In this document: positions 52,240 through 61,959 of the stretch, piece after piece
Layout: each line of letters begins with the position of its first letter
Numbering within the stretch: the first letter of the stretch is position 1
NCBI RefSeq assembly: GCF_002028455.1
Contig: NZ_MWUM01000001.1
Span: forward strand, 62,001 to 126,000
DNA length: 64,000 nt
Source of the DNA: Zoogloea sp. LCSB751
GTDB lineage: Bacteria > Pseudomonadota > Gammaproteobacteria > Burkholderiales > Rhodocyclaceae
Direction of reading: 5' to 3'
Position numbers and translations under genes: made by a program
The notes under the pieces: model-generated
Told to the model about the DNA's origin: nothing
What the model saw: the letters and a program-made list of their open reading frames with translations, nothing else
Databases searched by the model: none

Positions 52240-52596
52240 ATGATCACCAAGAAGGAAACGCGTTTGCGCCGCGCACGGAAAACCCGTGCCAAAATTGCGG
52301 AAATGAAGGCAGTCCGTCTGTCCGTGTTCCGTTCCAATTCCCACATCTACGCGCAAGTCATCGCTGGTTGTGGTTCCAAGGTTCTGGCGGCTGCTTCGAC
52401 TGTTGAGGCCGATGTGCGTGCCCAGGTTTCCAACGGTGGCAACAAGGCCGCAGCTGTGGTGGTTGGCAAGCTGATCGCCGAGCGCGCCAAAGCCGCTGGT
52501 GTTGAGGCTGTCGCTTTCGACCGCGCCGGTTTTCAGTACCACGGTCGCGTGAAGGCGCTTGCCGATGCCGCCCGCGAAGGCGGATTGAAGTTCTAA
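52240..52596 (+). CDS. rplR: 50S ribosomal protein L18
   Basis: 118 residues, [20 protein letters not shown], then [16 protein letters not shown] and [21 protein letters not shown]18 binds 5S rRNA together with L5. AAGGGCG precedes the ATG. Confidence 0.97.
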   Translation: MITKKETRLRRARKTRAKIAEMKAVRLSVFRSNSHIYAQVIAGCGSKVLAAASTVEADVRAQVSNGGNKAAAVVVGKLIAERAKAAGVEAVAFDRAGFQYHGRVKALADAAREGGLKF

Positions 52597-52608
52597 GCGA
52601 GGTTTAGC

Positions 52609-53136
52609 ATGGCTAAGCAGCAAGGTAATAAGAAAGTGCAGGCCTCCGAGGAGCGCGACGACGGCCTGCGCGAAAAGATGGTTTCCATCAATCGTGTCAC
52701 CAAGGTTGTCAAGGGCGGCCGGATTCTCGGTTTTGCCGCTCTGACCGTGGTAGGCGACGGTGATGGCAGCATCGGTATGGGCAAGGGCAAGTCCCGTGAA
52801 GTCCCGGTTGCGGTGCAAAAGGCAATGGAAGAGGCTCGTCGCAAGATGGCCAAGGTGTCCCTGAAGAACGGCACGTTGCATCATTCCGTTACCGGCAAGC
52901 ACGGTGCTTCGTACGTGCTGATGCAGCCGGCTCCGCAGGGTACCGGTATCATCGCTGGCGGCGCGATGCGCGCCGTGTTCGAAGTGATGGGCGTGACCGA
53001 CATCATCGCTAAGTCCATTGGTTCGACCAACCCGTATAACGTGGTTCGTGCCACGCTGAACGGTTTGTTGGCCACCAACGCTCCCTCCGTAATTGCTGCC
53101 AAGCGTGGCAAGACGGTCGAAGAGATTCAGGGGTAA
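52609..53136 (+). CDS. rpsE: 30S ribosomal protein S5
   Basis: 175 residues. The N-terminal KRVxKVVKGGR-type segment reads [20 protein letters not shown], and the C-terminal part has [20 protein letters not shown] and [19 protein letters not shown]5 borders the mRNA entry channel with S3 and S4 and affects fidelity. It is followed three bases later by rpmD. Confidence 0.98.
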   Translation: MAKQQGNKKVQASEERDDGLREKMVSINRVTKVVKGGRILGFAALTVVGDGDGSIGMGKGKSREVPVAVQKAMEEARRKMAKVSLKNGTLHHSVTGKHGASYVLMQPAPQGTGIIAGGAMRAVFEVMGVTDIIAKSIGSTNPYNVVRATLNGLLATNAPSVIAAKRGKTVEEIQG

Positions 53137-53139
53137 GTC

Positions 53140-53322
53140 ATGTCCGACAAGAAACTGAAGGTGACGCTGGTAAAAAGCGTTATCGGCACGAAACAGTCTC
53201 ATCGTGCAACCGTGCGCGGTCTTGGGCTCCGTCGTCTCCACCATACGGTGGAACTGCAGGACACTCCTGCCGTGCGGGGCATGATCACCAAGGTCGCTTA
53301 CCTCGTTAAGTTGGAGGCCTAA
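53140..53322 (+). CDS. rpmD: 50S ribosomal protein L30
   Basis: 60 residues, [20 protein letters not shown] then [19 protein letters not shown]. The short bacterial form. It directly abuts rplO: the next ATG follows its stop without a gap. Confidence 0.97.
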   Translation: MSDKKLKVTLVKSVIGTKQSHRATVRGLGLRRLHHTVELQDTPAVRGMITKVAYLVKLEA

Positions 53323-53763
53323 ATGCGCCTGAATGCGATTAAACCTGCGGCGGGTGCCAAGCACGCTGCCAAGCGCGTCGGTCGTGGCATCGGCAGCGGT
53401 CTGGGCAAGACTGCGGGCCGCGGTCACAAGGGTCAAAAGTCCCGTACCGGCGGTTTCCACAAGGTGGGCTTCGAGGGCGGTCAGATGCCCATGCAGCGTC
53501 GTCTGCCTAAGCGCGGATTTGTATCTTTGACTCGGGCTCGTATCGGTGAGGTTCGTCTTTCCGAATTGCAAGCCTTGCCGGTTGAAGATGTCGATCTGCT
53601 GGTTCTGCAGCAAGCCGGTGTTGTGGCTGCGGATGCGCTTGCTGCCAAGGTCGTCCTGTCCGGCATTATCAGCCGTAAGGTCAACCTGCGCGGTGTGGCG
53701 GTGACCAAGGGTGCCAAGGCCGCTATTGAAGCCGCCGGCGGTTCCGTCGAGTCTGCCGAGTAA
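53323..53763 (+). CDS. rplO: 50S ribosomal protein L15
   Basis: 146 residues, [20 protein letters not shown], then the glycine-rich [20 protein letters not shown] and [17 protein letters not shown], typical of the extended N-terminus that threads through 23S rRNA. It is followed eight bases later by secY. Confidence 0.98.
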   Translation: MRLNAIKPAAGAKHAAKRVGRGIGSGLGKTAGRGHKGQKSRTGGFHKVGFEGGQMPMQRRLPKRGFVSLTRARIGEVRLSELQALPVEDVDLLVLQQAGVVAADALAAKVVLSGIISRKVNLRGVAVTKGAKAAIEAAGGSVESAE

Positions 53764-53771
53764 GGTTCAGC

Positions 53772-55097
53772 GTGGCGAACCAACAGTCCGCGCTGGCGGC
53801 TCCTGGTAAGTTCGGGGACCTCAAGCGACGTTTGATGTTCTTGCTGGGCGCGCTGATTGTGTATCGCATCGGCGCGCACATCCCGGTTCCCGGGATCGAT
53901 CCAGTGGCCTTGGGTGATCTGTTCAAGAGTCAGAAGGGCGGTATTCTCGGAGTATTTAATCTATTCTCCGGAGGGGCTCTTTCCCGCTTTACGATCTTCG
54001 CTCTCGGGATCATGCCGTATATTTCGGCGTCGATCATCATGCAGCTGCTGACGGTTGCATCGCCGCAGCTGGAGGCGCTGAAGAAGGAAGGTGAAGCTGG
54101 ACGACGGAAGATCACTCAGTTTACTCGCTATGGAACACTCGCCCTTGCGCTGTTTCAGGGGTTGGGTATCGCAGTGGCTCTGGAGTCGCAGCAAGGCTTG
54201 GTTATCGAGCCTGGGTTGATGTTCCGCTTTGTGACTGTGTCCACTCTTGTCACTGGAACCATGTTCCTGATGTGGCTTGGGGAGCAGATAACCGAGCGTG
54301 GTCTGGGCAACGGCATCTCGATCATCATTTTTGCTGGTATCGCGGCAGGTCTTCCGAATTCCTTGGGGGGCTTGTTTGAGCTGGTGCGGACTGGTGCTAT
54401 GCACCCCTTCACTGCGCTGGTCATCTGTGTGTTGGTGGTGCTGGTGACGGGTGTTGTTGTCTTCGTCGAGCGCGGGCAGCGGAAGATTTTGGTGAATTAC
54501 GCCAAGCGGCAGGTTGGGAACAAGATCTATGGCGGTCAGAGTTCCCATTTGCCCCTGAAGCTGAATATGGCTGGTGTGATTCCTCCCATTTTTGCTTCGA
54601 GCATCATCTTGTTTCCGGCAACCTTGGCCCAGTGGTTCGGTTCGTCCGAGCAGATGGCGTGGTTGAAGGATCTGGGTTCGACGCTTGCTCCTGGGCAGCC
54701 GATTTATGTGATCCTGTATGCGGCAGCGATAGTGTTCTTTTGCTTCTTCTATACAGCGCTTGTCTTCAGCTCTAAGGAGACTGCAGATAATCTGAAGAAG
54801 AGTGGAGCATTTGTCCCTGGTATTCGTCCGGGTGACCAGACAGCGCGTTACATCGACAAGATTCTGATGCGGCTTACGCTGGCCGGTGCGGTGTATATAA
54901 CGCTGGTTTGCTTGTTGCCCGAGTTTCTGATCCTGAAGTGGAATGTACCTTTCTATTTCGGTGGGACCTCCTTGTTGATCATCGTGGTGGTGACGATGGA
55001 CTTCATGTCCCAGGTTCAGGCGTACGTCATGTCCCACCAGTACGAGAGTCTTTTGAAGAAGGCTAACTTCAAGGGTTCGCGGGTTCCGCTCAAATAG
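53772..55097 (+). CDS. secY: Preprotein translocase channel subunit SecY
   Basis: 441 residues from a GTG, with ten membrane helices. The plug/first loop region [20 protein letters not shown] and [14 protein letters not shown] are conserved, as is the cytoplasmic loop [19 protein letters not shown]. SecY with SecE (encoded at 28078) and SecG forms the inner-membrane protein channel. Base composition is slightly less GC-rich than its neighbours. Confidence 0.98.
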   Translation: MANQQSALAAPGKFGDLKRRLMFLLGALIVYRIGAHIPVPGIDPVALGDLFKSQKGGILGVFNLFSGGALSRFTIFALGIMPYISASIIMQLLTVASPQLEALKKEGEAGRRKITQFTRYGTLALALFQGLGIAVALESQQGLVIEPGLMFRFVTVSTLVTGTMFLMWLGEQITERGLGNGISIIIFAGIAAGLPNSLGGLFELVRTGAMHPFTALVICVLVVLVTGVVVFVERGQRKILVNYAKRQVGNKIYGGQSSHLPLKLNMAGVIPPIFASSIILFPATLAQWFGSSEQMAWLKDLGSTLAPGQPIYVILYAAAIVFFCFFYTALVFSSKETADNLKKSGAFVPGIRPGDQTARYIDKILMRLTLAGAVYITLVCLLPEFLILKWNVPFYFGGTSLLIIVVVTMDFMSQVQAYVMSHQYESLLKKANFKGSRVPLK

Positions 55098-55101
55098 TCT
55101 T

Positions 55102-55320
55102 ATGTCGAAGGAAGATTACATTGAAATGCAGGGCGAGGTTCTCGAGAACCTTCCCAATGCAACCTTCAGGGTAAAACTAGAAAACGGCCATGTCGTTTTG
55201 GGTCACATATCTGGAAAGATGCGCATGCATTACATTCGTATTCTTCCCGGAGACAGGGTCACGGTGCAGTTGACCCCTTACGATTTGAGTAGAGCCCGGA
55301 TCGTTTTCCGCGCGAAATAA
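55102..55320 (+). CDS. infA: Translation initiation factor IF-1
   Basis: 72 residues, the standard OB-fold IF-1: [20 protein letters not shown], then [20 protein letters not shown] and [15 protein letters not shown]-1 blocks the A site during initiation. It follows secY by four bases without a visible ribosome-binding site, so it is probably translationally coupled. Confidence 0.97.
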   Translation: MSKEDYIEMQGEVLENLPNATFRVKLENGHVVLGHISGKMRMHYIRILPGDRVTVQLTPYDLSRARIVFRAK

Positions 55321-55344
55321 CAGAAAAGTAGTTAGGAGCTAGAA

Positions 55345-55458
55345 ATGAGAGTTCAAGCATCTGTCAAGCGGCTTTGCAGAAACTGCAAGATTGTCCGCCG
55401 TAAGGGTGTGGTTCGCGTGATCTGCACGGATCCGCGTCATAAGCAGCGTCAAGGTTGA
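55345..55458 (+). CDS. rpmJ: 50S ribosomal protein L36
   Basis: 37 codons plus stop: [20 protein letters not shown], then [13 protein letters not shown]. The zinc ligands C-x2-C, C and H are present (C11, C14, one more Cys and His), so this is the zinc-binding form. TAGGAG lies eight bases before the ATG. It lies between infA and rpsM, as in most proteobacteria. Confidence 0.96.
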   Translation: MRVQASVKRLCRNCKIVRRKGVVRVICTDPRHKQRQG

Positions 55459-55511
55459 TGCGGTCACCCGCATTCTTTATAATTTAATGTTTAGCATTTT
55501 GGGGTGAACGC

Positions 55512-55874
55512 ATGGCCCGCATCGCAGGGGTAAACATTCCCAACCACAAGCACGCTGAAATCGCGTTGACCGCGATTTACGGTATCGGCCGCACCCGCGC
55601 GCAGCAGATTTGTGACGCTGCTGGTGTCGGGCGTGCAATCAGGATTAAAGAGCTTACCGAGTCCGATATGGAACGGCTGCGCGACGAAGTCGCGAAGTTT
55701 ACCGTCGAAGGTGATCTGCGTCGTGAAGTAACGATGAGTATTAAGCGCCTCATGGACTTGGGGTGCTATCGCGGGGTGCGCCATCGTCGTGGTTTGCCCC
55801 TTCGTGGCCAGCGCACGCGCACGAACGCCCGTACCCGCAAGGGGCCGCGTAAGGCGATCGCTGGCAAGAAGTAA
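55512..55874 (+). CDS. rpsM: 30S ribosomal protein S13
   Basis: 120 residues, [39 protein letters not shown] and the C-terminal [20 protein letters not shown], which reaches the P-site tRNA. TTGGGGTG precedes the ATG. It opens the alpha cluster. Confidence 0.98.
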   Translation: MARIAGVNIPNHKHAEIALTAIYGIGRTRAQQICDAAGVGRAIRIKELTESDMERLRDEVAKFTVEGDLRREVTMSIKRLMDLGCYRGVRHRRGLPLRGQRTRTNARTRKGPRKAIAGKK

Positions 55875-55886
55875 TAGGGATTAGAC

Positions 55887-56276
55887 ATGGCTAAGACTGC
55901 TGCGAAGGTTCGCAAAAAGATCAAAAAGAACGTGGCTGAAGGTATCGCCCACGTTCATGCGTCTTTCAATAACACGATTATCACCATCACCGACCGGCAG
56001 GGTAACGCGCTGTCTTGGGCGACTTCTGGTGGCGCTGGCTTCAAGGGGTCCCGCAAGAGCACCCCGTTTGCCGCGCAGGTCGCTGCCGAGGCTGCCGGCA
56101 AGGTTGCCATCGAGTGCGGTATCAAGAACCTGGAAGTGCGCGTAAAGGGCCCTGGCCCTGGTCGTGAGTCCAGTGTGCGTGCGCTCAACGCGCTGGGTAT
56201 CAAGATCACCACGATTACCGATATCACGCCGATCCCGCACAACGGCTGCCGTCCGCCGAAGAAGCGTCGTATCTGA
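55887..56276 (+). CDS. rpsK: 30S ribosomal protein S11
   Basis: 129 residues. [20 protein letters not shown], then [16 protein letters not shown] and [15 protein letters not shown]11 lies in the 30S platform near the mRNA exit. It has an N-terminal Ala/Lys-rich stretch and a C-terminal PPKKRRI end, both normal. Confidence 0.98.
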   Translation: MAKTAAKVRKKIKKNVAEGIAHVHASFNNTIITITDRQGNALSWATSGGAGFKGSRKSTPFAAQVAAEAAGKVAIECGIKNLEVRVKGPGPGRESSVRALNALGIKITTITDITPIPHNGCRPPKKRRI

Positions 56277-56290
56277 CAAGGAGTTGAACA

Positions 56291-56920
56291 GTGGCTCGTA
56301 ATCTTGACCCTAAGTGCCGTCAGTGCCGTCGTGAGGGTGAGAAGCTCTTCCTGAAGGGCGAAAAATGTTTTACCGACAAGTGCGCGATTGAGCGTCGGTC
56401 CTACGCTCCTGGTCAGCATGGCCAGAAGTCTGGTCAGCGTCTTTCCGGTTATGGCGTGCAACTGCGTGAAAAGCAGAAAATCCGTCGCCTGTACGGCGTG
56501 CTTGAGCGTCAGTTCCGCAAGACTTACGCCGAAGCCGATCGTCGCAAGGGGCAGACCGGTGAAAACCTGCTGCAGCTTCTTGAAGGTCGTCTGGATGCGG
56601 TTGCTTACCGTATGGGCTTCGGAGCATCCCGTGCAGAGGCTCGGCAGGTCGTCCGTCATAACGGCGTGCTGGTGAACGGCAAGCGGGTGAATATCCCCTC
56701 GTATACGGTTCGTCCGGGCGATGAGATTCAGCTGACCGACACTGCGCGCAATCAGCTCCGCGTCAAGGCGTCGCTCGAAGCTGCTGAATCGCGCGGCTTC
56801 CCGGAGTGGTTGGCCGTCGACATCAAGGCAGGCAAGGGTACGCTCAAGGCTTACCCCCAGCGTACCGAGCTGCCCGCGACCTTGAATGAAGGTCTGGTTG
56901 TCGAACTGTATTCGCGTTAA
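56291..56920 (+). CDS. rpsD: 30S ribosomal protein S4, zinc-binding form
   Basis: 209 residues from a GTG. The N-terminus has the four Cys of the zinc-binding form: C9, C12, C26 and C31 ([21 protein letters not shown]). The S4 RNA-binding domain is [21 protein letters not shown]4 starts 30S assembly and in E. coli represses the alpha operon. The gap to rpsK contains AAGGAG. Confidence 0.98.
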   Translation: MARNLDPKCRQCRREGEKLFLKGEKCFTDKCAIERRSYAPGQHGQKSGQRLSGYGVQLREKQKIRRLYGVLERQFRKTYAEADRRKGQTGENLLQLLEGRLDAVAYRMGFGASRAEARQVVRHNGVLVNGKRVNIPSYTVRPGDEIQLTDTARNQLRVKASLEAAESRGFPEWLAVDIKAGKGTLKAYPQRTELPATLNEGLVVELYSR

Positions 56921-56962
56921 TGGTGGTCGCGCCGCAGGCGCGACTCTATAGAAGGATTGTCG

Positions 56963-57943
56963 ATGCAAAGTAATGCTCTGCTGAAACCGCGCATCATTGA
57001 GGTGCAGAACGTTTCGCCGGTGCACGCTCGTGTGACGATGGAGCCGTTTGAACGCGGCTTCGGTCATACGCTGGGCAATGCCCTGCGGCGTATTCTGCTG
57101 TCCTCTCTGCCGGGCTACGCACCGACCGAGGTGTCGATCGAGGGCGTACTGCATGAGTACTCGACGCTCGATGGTGTGCGGGAAGATGTGGTTGATCTTC
57201 TCCTTAACCTGAAGGGTGTTGTCCTCAAGTTGCACGGCCGTGCTGAAGCCACGTTGTCGTTGGCGAAGTCCGGTGAAGGCGTGGTGACGGCGGCTGATAT
57301 TGAAGTCTCCCATGACGTCGAGGTGATCAACCCGGATCACGTGCTGGCTCATCTTGCCCCGGGTGGTAAGTTGGACCTGCAGATTAAGGTTGAGCAGGGC
57401 CGTGGTTACGTGCCTGGCAACCAACGTCCCGCTGCCAACGAGTCCAAGACGATTGGGCGCATTGTTCTCGATGCGTCTTTCAGCCCGGTTCGTCGCGTTA
57501 GTTACGCAGTCGAGAGTGCGCGGGTTGAGCAGCGTACCGATCTGGATCGTCTGGTTCTCGACATCGAGACCAACGGTGCAGTCGATCCGGAGGAGGCAGT
57601 GCGTTTTGCTGCCCGTGTCTTGATGGATCAGCTATCGGTGTTTGCTGATCTGGAAGGCACTCCGACGGCCGTGGAAGCTCCGAAGGCGCCGGCCATCGAT
57701 CCGATCCTTTTGCGTCCGGTAGATGATCTCGAATTGACGGTTCGTTCGGCTAACTGTTTGAAGGCCGAGAACATTTATTACATCGGTGATCTGATTCAGC
57801 GCACCGAAACCGAATTGCTCAAGACCCCGAACCTGGGGCGTAAGTCGCTGAATGAGATCAAGGAAGTCCTTGCCTCGCGCGGTTTGACGCTGGGCATGAA
57901 ACTTGAAAACTGGCCGCCGGCCGGGCTGGAAAAGCTCGGTTGA
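56963..57943 (+). CDS. rpoA: RNA polymerase alpha subunit
   Basis: 326 residues, [19 protein letters not shown] two codons earlier is less likely, since GAAGGA fits this ATG. The N-terminal dimerisation domain ([20 protein letters not shown]) and the C-terminal domain that contacts UP elements and activators ([39 protein letters not shown]) are complete. It is followed by rplQ after 26 bases. Confidence 0.99.
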   Translation: MQSNALLKPRIIEVQNVSPVHARVTMEPFERGFGHTLGNALRRILLSSLPGYAPTEVSIEGVLHEYSTLDGVREDVVDLLLNLKGVVLKLHGRAEATLSLAKSGEGVVTAADIEVSHDVEVINPDHVLAHLAPGGKLDLQIKVEQGRGYVPGNQRPAANESKTIGRIVLDASFSPVRRVSYAVESARVEQRTDLDRLVLDIETNGAVDPEEAVRFAARVLMDQLSVFADLEGTPTAVEAPKAPAIDPILLRPVDDLELTVRSANCLKAENIYYIGDLIQRTETELLKTPNLGRKSLNEIKEVLASRGLTLGMKLENWPPAGLEKLG

Positions 57944-57969
57944 GCGTAACGAAGAAGAGGTAATTTCAA

Positions 57970-58371
57970 ATGCGTCACCGTAACGGTCTTCGCAAGCTCA
58001 ACCGCACCAGCAGCCATCGTCAGGCTATGCTGCGCAACATGGCAAATTCCTTGCTGCGTCACGAAGTCATCAAGACGACCGTGCCGAAGGCCAAGGAACT
58101 GCGCAAGGTTGTTGAGCCGCTGATCACGCTTGGTAAGAAGCCGAGCCTGGCTAATCGTCGTCTGGCATTCGATCGCCTGCGCGATCGTGAAATCGTCGTC
58201 AAGATTTTTGACGAACTGGGTCCGCGTTTTGCCGCCCGTAATGGTGGTTATCTGCGTATCCTGAAGTGCGGTTTCCGTGATGGCGATAACGCTCCGCTGG
58301 CGTTCGTTGAACTGGTGGATCGTCCGGAGGGCGAAGTTGAAGCTCCGGAAGCCGAGCAAGCAGCGGCGTAA
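57970..58371 (+). CDS. rplQ: 50S ribosomal protein L17
   Basis: 133 residues, [20 protein letters not shown] then [20 protein letters not shown]. The C-terminal 15 residues are acidic ([14 protein letters not shown]). L17 lies on the solvent side of 50S. It ends the ribosomal block and is followed by a clear terminator. Confidence 0.98.
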   Translation: MRHRNGLRKLNRTSSHRQAMLRNMANSLLRHEVIKTTVPKAKELRKVVEPLITLGKKPSLANRRLAFDRLRDREIVVKIFDELGPRFAARNGGYLRILKCGFRDGDNAPLAFVELVDRPEGEVEAPEAEQAAA

Positions 58372-58400
58372 GCCGGAGAGTTAGAAAGCACGTGGCAAGG

Positions 58401-58432
58401 AGGGTCAGCGTAAGCTGGCCCTTTTTGTTTTT
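58401..58432 (+). terminator. Terminator of the ribosomal/rpoA block
   Basis: AGGGTCAGC (58401-58409), loop GTAA, GCTGGCCCT (58414-58422), then TTTTGTTTTT. A nine-pair stem and good T-run make a classical intrinsic terminator 29 bases after rplQ. Confidence 0.93.
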
Positions 58433-58463
58433 GTGGGTGACGGTTGTGCGTAAGAGGCTCGAG

Positions 58464-59141
58464 ATGGGGCGCTATTTGTATGCAGTGTTCGCGGTCTCGT
58501 TATTCCTGCATCTGGTTCTGTTTTGGCCAGGTCCGCAGAGGCTTGCGCCGCCCGTCGCTACGAGGTTTGTCGTGCGTTTGGTTGACCGTCCTGCAGCCAA
58601 AGACAACTCTGCGGTTTGGGAGTCGAAACCAAAAGCTGAGGAAGTGCATACCCGCGGGGAGCCTTTGGAGGGCGCGGGCCGGATGGCGGAGCGTGTTGTC
58701 CCTCTCCAGGGGGCGTCAGGTCAGCGGCAAATCGCCATGGTGGAAGGCAGGCCCGTTACTGGGGCAAAGGCCAGCGTGGAGCCTCCTTCGTCATTTGCTG
58801 CGGATACCTTGGTTGCGCCAGTCAGCTCAAAGGTGTTGGACGACGATGTAGAGGCTGCCTGGGTCAGAAGATACCGGCTGGCTCTCGCCATTGCCGCCGT
58901 CCGTTTGCAGTACGCGTCAGGGAAAGGCACTGCGAGTAGGGGGGCGGGGCAATCAGTGGTTGTTGTGCACTTCAGGTCGGGGGGCGCGCTTCCCGAGATT
59001 CGTCTGTCTGAATCCAGTGGCCAGAGCGTTTTGGATGAAGGCGCGCTGGATCTTATACGGCGTGCCGTTCTGGAGGTGCCAGCACCTGCGCAGAATCAGC
59101 CATTCTCGGTGGTGCTGCCGGTGCTGTTCGAGACCATGTAG
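58464..59141 (+). CDS. TonB C-terminal-domain protein
   Basis: 225 residues. One N-terminal membrane helix (YLYAVFAVSLFLHLVLFWPG, residues about 4-23), a spacer with few prolines, and a C-terminal TonB-like domain: YASGKGTASRGAGQSVVVVHF, EIRLSESSGQSVLDEGALDL. Upstream in-frame starts would lie in the rplQ terminator, so the ATG at 58464 was chosen. It may couple proton-motive force to an outer-membrane receptor, but no ExbB/ExbD or receptor gene is nearby. It is clearly different from the TonB-like protein at 24065. Confidence 0.78.
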   Translation: MGRYLYAVFAVSLFLHLVLFWPGPQRLAPPVATRFVVRLVDRPAAKDNSAVWESKPKAEEVHTRGEPLEGAGRMAERVVPLQGASGQRQIAMVEGRPVTGAKASVEPPSSFAADTLVAPVSSKVLDDDVEAAWVRRYRLALAIAAVRLQYASGKGTASRGAGQSVVVVHFRSGGALPEIRLSESSGQSVLDEGALDLIRRAVLEVPAPAQNQPFSVVLPVLFETM

Positions 59142-59168
59142 TGACGGTGTTTCAGGTCCGCGGGACGT

Positions 59169-59720
59169 CTATCGGTAGGTTCCGGGAATCGGGATGGCCA
59201 GTGTTGTTGCATGCAGGTCGAAGCGCCCACGGCGGCGGTCTTCGAAATAGCACTTCAATGTGTAGTCGATGGAGCGGAAAGCGATCTCATCCCATGGGAT
59301 GTCGTCCTCCGTGATCAGGGATGCTTCGAGAGACTCTTCACCTGGTGAGAAATCGGGGTCGAGTAGCCTTGCACGATAGATGATGTGGATCTGGCTGATG
59401 TGGGGCAGGTCCACGAAGGTGAACATCTCCGCGAGGGCAATCTTCGCTCCTGCTTCCTCGAGTGTTTCGCGTAATGCGGCTTCGCCGGTGGTTTCGTTGT
59501 TTTCCATGAAACCTGCGGGTAAAGTCCAGCAACCGTAGCGCGGTTCGATTGCCCGGCGACACATGAGGATCTTGTCTCCCCATTCGGCGATAGCGCCAAC
59601 CACAACCTTCGGGTTTTGGTAGTGGATCGTTCCACACTGGTTGCAGACGTGGCGGGGAAGATTGTCGCCCGGTGGAACCTTGAGGCTGACTGGGGCGCCG
59701 CAGTGGGAACAGAAATTCAT
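59169..59720 (-). CDS. Nudix hydrolase with an N-terminal zinc ribbon
   Basis: 183 residues. Zinc ribbon C4-x2-C7 and C26-x2-C29 (MNFCSHCG, HVCNQCG) and a complete Nudix box: G70-x5-E76-x7-R84-E85-T86-x-E88-E89-x-G91. It resembles the NudC-related group acting on dinucleoside or nucleotide-sugar diphosphates; the substrate is not readable here. It converges on the TonB-like gene. The 166 bases upstream are shared with the divergent HDOD gene. Confidence 0.92.
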   Translation of the reverse strand: MNFCSHCGAPVSLKVPPGDNLPRHVCNQCGTIHYQNPKVVVGAIAEWGDKILMCRRAIEPRYGCWTLPAGFMENNETTGEAALRETLEEAGAKIALAEMFTFVDLPHISQIHIIYRARLLDPDFSPGEESLEASLITEDDIPWDEIAFRSIDYTLKCYFEDRRRGRFDLHATTLAIPIPGTYR

Positions 59721-59817
59721 GATTGGCGGACTGGCTTGGACATTCCGGTCATTCTAATTCAATGGCCGTGGGGTATACGTACCGCTTGTTGCTGTGTGTT
59801 GGAGTTCGCGTTTGTGC

Positions 59818-59844
59818 TCAAGTGAGAGTGCGATGCTCCGATAC
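59818..59844 (+). promoter_or_regulatory. Sigma-28-like promoter before the HDOD-REC-GGDEF gene
   Basis: TCAAGTGA at 59818-59825, an 11-base spacer, then TCCGATAC at 59837-59844. Five and six of eight bases match the FliA consensus, with exact spacing. The ATG follows 43 bases later. Weaker than the one at 6891, so tentative. Confidence 0.4.
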
Positions 59845-59886
59845 TGACAGCTGGACTGGAAACGCTGGCGAGAGCCAGGCGGGAAT

Positions 59887-61902
59887 ATGGCAGCGTCGAT
59901 TGATATTACGAAGTTCGAGCAGTTGAAGGTATCCGGGGATTTGCCGTCTCCGAAGGGTGTTGCGCTGGCCATCATCAAGTTGATTCAGCGAGAGAGTAGC
60001 TCGATCGACGATCTAGCCCGCATCGTGAAGACGGATCCTGCGTTTGTGGGACGTTTGATCAAGGCGGCCAATTCGCGTACGGCGCACGGGCGGCGTGCAG
60101 TGGCGTCCGTACACGAGGCGTTGATGGTGCTGGGTTTGCCGGCTGTTCGGACGCTTGCTCTGGGGTTCTCGCTCCTTTCGAATTACCGGGGAGGAGCGTG
60201 CAAGAGCTTTGATTATGAGCGCTACTGGAGCGGATGTCTGGTTTATGGCATTGCGATGCAAGCAATCACCCAGAGAACGCGAATCGCTGCCGCGGAAGAA
60301 ACGTTTTGTCTCGGGCTTCTAGCCAGGGTTGGCGAGCTGGCGCTCGCCACACTTTATCCTGACGACTACGAGCGAGTGCTCCGACAGATGCTGGAGTTTC
60401 GTGATGTCAGTTTGGCGCAGCTCGAACAAAAGATGTTCGCGATGGACCATCGGCAGCTGACATCGGCAATGCTGTCTGATTGGGGTATGCCGCGCATCTT
60501 CCATGAAACGGCCTATTTTGCGGAGGCGCCGGAGGAGTCGGGTTATGCCGATGGGTCTCGCGAGTTTGTGGTTGTGCAGTCCCTTCACCTTGCTGCCTAC
60601 ATAGCAGAAGTGTGTACGGCTGCACCGCCCGAACGTCCCAATCTGATGAAAAGGCTGTTCGAGATCGGGGGGCATCTTTCTTTCGATCGGGGCGCGGTGA
60701 CCGAACTGTGTGACCATGTCGTCGGTGAGTGGCAAGCCTGGGGGCAGCTTCTGGCCCTGCATGCTGATGAGGTGCCTTCATTCAACGAGCTGGCGATCCG
60801 CGGTGAGGAGCTGGCCGCGCGTCGCGCGGATCTGCCTGAAGCCACCGGAGCCTTTCAAGCGAGTGTTGCCGAGGCTGAAGAACAGGCGTCCGCAGTGGAT
60901 TCAAGTGCTCTTGGAAGCCCGCCGATGCGAGTGCTCATCGTCGATGACGATGCCTCCATGCGTGGTGTGGTGCGCAAGGTCCTGGAAACTGTGGGGCACC
61001 GGGTGATGGAGGCGGGTGATGGGCGGACGGGCATGGAGATGGCGCTCGAGTTCCAGCCCCAGCTGATGATCGTGGACTGGGTCATGCCCGAGATGAGCGG
61101 GCTTGAGCTGACGCGTGCGCTGCGCCAGACGAAGATTGGGCGGGCCATTTACATCCTCATCATGACCAGTCTCGACGACGACGACCGCCTGATTGAGGCG
61201 TTTGAAAATGGCGTCGACGATTTCATGAACAAGCCGATCAATCCGCGCGTCTTGGCTGCACGTTTGCGCGCGGGGCAGCGAGTGATTCGCCTGCAGCAGG
61301 AGGTGGATCGCGATCGTGAAGAAATTCGCCGTTTTGCCGCAGAGCTTGCGGTGTCGAATCGACGGCTCCAGGAGGTGGCGCTGACCGATGCCTTGACGGG
61401 CTTTCCGAACCGGCGCTACGCGATGGATCGAATACAGCAGGAGTGGCTGGTGTCGTCACGTACGCGCCGTGCCTTGTCGGTGATGGTCATCGATGTGGAT
61501 CAGTTCAAGCACTACAACGATTCTCATGGTCATGACGTGGGCGATGCGGTATTGAAGCGTGTTGCAGCCGTAGTCAAGGGCGCACTGCGGGCCCAGGACG
61601 TCGTGGCAAGAACGGGGGGGGACGAATTCCTGGTCATCTGCCCGGATACGAATCTGGATGCGGCGCTGGCCTGCGCGGAGCGCGTGCGCTTTGCGGTTGA
61701 GAATGCGAGAGCGCCGCTCAATGGCATCTCCCTCCGGATTTCGCTCAGTATCGGTGTGGCGAGTCGGGATGGGCAGATGTCAGAACCTGACGCGCTGATC
61801 AAGCGTGCCGATCAGGCACTCTATCTGGCGAAGGAGAAGGGAAGGAATCGGGTCATGAGCGTGCAGGTTTCACGTCCGGGGCCTGTTGTCCCGCCTCGCT
61901 GA
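59887..61902 (+). CDS. HDOD-REC-GGDEF signalling protein, probable diguanylate cyclase
   Basis: 671 residues. HDOD domain about 15-225 (SSIDDLARIVKTDPAFVGRL, ASVHEALMVLGLPAVRTLAL). Receiver about 345-460 with predicted phosphoacceptor D397 (MIVDWVMPEMSG). GGDEF domain about 495-665 with an intact G577-G578-D579-E580-F581 signature and the inhibitory RxxD site at R568-D571, so it should make cyclic-di-GMP and be feedback-inhibited. The order HDOD-REC-GGDEF suggests a phosphorylation-controlled cyclase. It is separated by 57 bases from the EAL protein gene and precedes flhD by 2 kb. Confidence 0.92.
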   Translation: MAASIDITKFEQLKVSGDLPSPKGVALAIIKLIQRESSSIDDLARIVKTDPAFVGRLIKAANSRTAHGRRAVASVHEALMVLGLPAVRTLALGFSLLSNYRGGACKSFDYERYWSGCLVYGIAMQAITQRTRIAAAEETFCLGLLARVGELALATLYPDDYERVLRQMLEFRDVSLAQLEQKMFAMDHRQLTSAMLSDWGMPRIFHETAYFAEAPEESGYADGSREFVVVQSLHLAAYIAEVCTAAPPERPNLMKRLFEIGGHLSFDRGAVTELCDHVVGEWQAWGQLLALHADEVPSFNELAIRGEELAARRADLPEATGAFQASVAEAEEQASAVDSSALGSPPMRVLIVDDDASMRGVVRKVLETVGHRVMEAGDGRTGMEMALEFQPQLMIVDWVMPEMSGLELTRALRQTKIGRAIYILIMTSLDDDDRLIEAFENGVDDFMNKPINPRVLAARLRAGQRVIRLQQEVDRDREEIRRFAAELAVSNRRLQEVALTDALTGFPNRRYAMDRIQQEWLVSSRTRRALSVMVIDVDQFKHYNDSHGHDVGDAVLKRVAAVVKGALRAQDVVARTGGDEFLVICPDTNLDAALACAERVRFAVENARAPLNGISLRISLSIGVASRDGQMSEPDALIKRADQALYLAKEKGRNRVMSVQVSRPGPVVPPR

Positions 61903-61959
61903 GAGCCGTGGGCTTCATCTCGTCCTGATTTCGCAACTGATAATGGTAGTCGCGCGTCG